From: Alphaproteobacteria bacterium
Lineage (GTDB): Bacteria; Pseudomonadota; Alphaproteobacteria; Caulobacterales; Parvularculaceae
Direction: 5' to 3'
DNA length: 7,857 bases
Assembly: GCA_030428745.1 (NCBI GenBank)
Contig: JAUIEG010000113.1
Coordinates: 1 to 7,857 of the forward strand
In this document: in pieces, positions 6,598 through 7,857 of the stretch
How positions within the stretch are numbered: position 1 is the first letter of the stretch
Layout: each line of letters starts with the position of its first letter
Position numbers and translations under genes: made by a program
Notes under the pieces: model-generated
What the model saw: the letters and a program-made list of their open reading frames with translations, nothing else
What the model was told of the DNA's origin: nothing
The model's database searches: none

Positions 6598-6720
6598 GAA
6601 CTCTCTCATTTTTCCGCGCCGGTTGTGTCTCTTTCATCGCCCGGCGAAATCTTCCATCATGCGCCATGATGATCACGGGCCGCGCTTCTCCACAAGAGGG
6701 CGCCCCAGCGGAAGGCTTGG
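6598..6720. promoter_or_regulatory. Divergent spacer between the hydrolase and TPR-sulfotransferase genes
   Basis: This 123-nt divergent gap must carry both promoters. It contains the inverted repeat described separately (6655-6671) and, immediately after it, TGATCACG (6670-6677), an octamer also present in the palindrome at 3722-3730. I found no convincing -35/-10 pair on either strand. GAAGG at 6711-6715 is a good ribosome binding site for the plus-strand gene. Confidence 0.5.
6655..6671. repeat. Inverted repeat CATCATG-CGC-CATGATG, possible operator
   Basis: Two perfect 7-bp arms are separated by 3 nt, inside the divergent spacer and about 50 nt upstream of each flanking start codon. That position suits a site acting on both promoters. 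There is no T-run on either side, so it is not a typical intrinsic terminator. Which protein would bind it is unknown. Confidence 0.4.
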
Positions 6721-7857
6721 ATGAGCGACAAGAAACAGCGGATTGCCGGGCTCCTGCGCGAGGGATTCGCGGCCCTGAACCGGGGCGATGCGTCGAAGGC
6801 GGGCGAGTGTTGCAAGGCGGCGATGATGATCGACCGCGCCCATCCGGAAATCCATTTTCTGGTCGGATTGATCGCGCTCGACATGAACGATCTCAAGACA
6901 GCGGCCAGCGCCTTTGGGTCAGTGGTGAAGCTCGCCCCGGGCCATGGCGCCGGATGGGCCAATCTGTCGCGCATTTTCATCCGGCTGGGCCAGCCTCTGC
7001 GCGCCGAACAGGCGCTCGAAAAAGCAATAGCGGCCAAGCCTTCCGATGCGGCGTCGGCGGATCTCATCGGGGTTGTGTCATCCGCGCTCGGCGATCAGCA
7101 GCAAGCGAAGATATGGTATTCGCGCGCGGTCCAGCGCGCGCCGGATCAGCCCGCTTTTCAGGTCAATCTCGCCAGCGCCGAGATATTTCTCGGGGAGCGG
7201 GAAGCGGCGGAAAAGACCTTGACCGGGTTGCTTGCGCGCCATGACGACATCGCCCAGGCGGAGTGGCTGTTTTCGTCATTAAAGAAAGCCGAAAACCCTG
7301 CGCGCGCCGATGCGCTCATGGAAAAGGCGACGACGGCGCGGGACAATGCTTCTCGCGCTTTTCTCGCCTACGCCGCCGGCAAGGAATACGAAGACTGTGA
7401 AGCGTGGGACGAGGCGTTCCACGCTTTTGAGACCGGCGCGAAGGCGAAACGGGCGACCCTCGACTATAACGAAGCCGCTGAGGAAGCGATGTTTGCAACG
7501 CTGCAGGAAACTTTCAACGCCGACTGGGCGGCGGAGACTCGCGCTGGCCATGACGATCCGTCCCCGATCTTTGTTGTCGGCCAGCCGCGCACAGGCACAA
7601 CCCTGATTGAACGCATCATCGCAAGTCACTCCATGGTGGAATCCGCTGGCGAGCTTCAACAATTCGGCCTTTCCGTCCGCAGGCTGGCGAAAAGCGATAA
7701 TCCGGAACGCTGGGCGCCGGAAACAATCCGCGCCTCGGCGGCGGTCGATCCGGCTGCGCTCGGCAAGGAGTATTTGCGGGCCTCGGCGGTGATGCAGGGG
7801 AGTGCGCCGCGTTTTGTGGACAAGCTTCCCGGCAACTATCTTCATATCCCGTTGATA
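6721..7857 (+). CDS. TPR-repeat sulfotransferase family protein, 3' end cut by window
   Basis: 379 codons run open to the right edge from an ATG with GAAGG 5 nt upstream. Residues about 8-270 are helical, tetratricopeptide-like repeats (for example ALNRGDASKAGECCKAAMMI, then LSRIFIRLGQPLRAEQALEKAI). A sulfotransferase domain begins at about 282 with FVVGQPRTGTTLIERII (284-300), the PAPS 5'-phosphosulfate-binding loop; here Arg-Thr replaces the more common Arg-Ser. It continues to FVDKLPGNYLHIPLI (365-379), the family's DK-P-N-hI-GLI block. The 3'-phosphate-binding motif and C-terminus, probably 100-200 residues, lie outside the window. Family knowledge: such proteins are common in Alphaproteobacteria and are thought to transfer sulfuryl groups from PAPS, with mostly unknown acceptors. 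There is no signal peptide, so it is presumably cytoplasmic. It is divergent from the amidohydrolase and has no visible link to the amine operon. Confidence 0.9.
   Translation, partial: MSDKKQRIAGLLREGFAALNRGDASKAGECCKAAMMIDRAHPEIHFLVGLIALDMNDLKTAASAFGSVVKLAPGHGAGWANLSRIFIRLGQPLRAEQALEKAIAAKPSDAASADLIGVVSSALGDQQQAKIWYSRAVQRAPDQPAFQVNLASAEIFLGEREAAEKTLTGLLARHDDIAQAEWLFSSLKKAENPARADALMEKATTARDNASRAFLAYAAGKEYEDCEAWDEAFHAFETGAKAKRATLDYNEAAEEAMFATLQETFNADWAAETRAGHDDPSPIFVVGQPRTGTTLIERIIASHSMVESAGELQQFGLSVRRLAKSDNPERWAPETIRASAAVDPAALGKEYLRASAVMQGSAPRFVDKLPGNYLHIPLI

Noticed and set aside
6666..7244. Plus-strand ORF of 192 codons starting in the divergent spacer and overlapping the TPR-sulfotransferase
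   Set aside because: It is in another frame than the sulfotransferase, which has TPR pattern, PAPS loop and a good ribosome site; the alternative product is Gly/Arg/Ser-rich without domain features.
7279..7845. Minus-strand ORF of 188 codons at the right edge
   Set aside because: It is antisense to the sulfotransferase domain with no recognisable motif.

Overview
The window reads as chromosomal DNA of a GC-rich, free-living alphaproteobacterium. The basis is the GC-rich third codon positions, long antisense shadow ORFs, a FadR-type GntR regulator divergent from a glutamine-synthetase-like/aminotransferase cluster, and a TPR-sulfotransferase gene. The TPR-sulfotransferase and the lipoprotein amidohydrolase recall marine groups such as Hyphomonadales or Parvularculales, but no genus can be named. 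I see no mobile element, CRISPR array, tRNA or rRNA.

Layout. Positions 1-3538 (minus strand) hold the promoter-proximal part of one operon. In transcription order it runs: a complete glutamine-synthetase-like ligase of the gamma-glutamylpolyamine synthetase type (2189-3538), a class III PLP aminotransferase related to SpuC (822-2186), and a second, divergent ligase of the same fold (1-813, cut by the window edge). The gaps are 2 and 8 nt, so translation is probably coupled. Positions 3539-3868 form a divergent promoter region with a GTGATCAC palindrome and a few weak secondary structures. A FadR-family regulator follows on the plus strand (3869-4597). A periplasmic or outer-membrane lipoprotein amidohydrolase of the YtcJ type (4579-6597 or 6609, minus strand) converges on it with a 19-nt tail overlap. 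A short divergent spacer with a 7-bp inverted repeat (6655-6671) separates it from a TPR-sulfotransferase gene (6721 to the right edge, cut).

How the genes may work together. Ligation of a polyamine or other amine to glutamate, followed by transamination of the distal amino group, is a plausible catabolic route. The divergent regulator is the natural candidate controller, sensing an amine or its breakdown product through its FCD domain. The amidohydrolase could release an amine or acid from an N-acyl compound outside the cytoplasm, but nothing in the sequence ties it to the operon beyond proximity. The TPR-sulfotransferase looks like an unrelated neighbour.

No clearly new system is visible. 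The most useful points are the ligase-aminotransferase-ligase arrangement, the loss of the ammonium-site glutamate in the complete ligase, the divergent regulator with its palindrome, and the tail overlap of the regulator and hydrolase genes.
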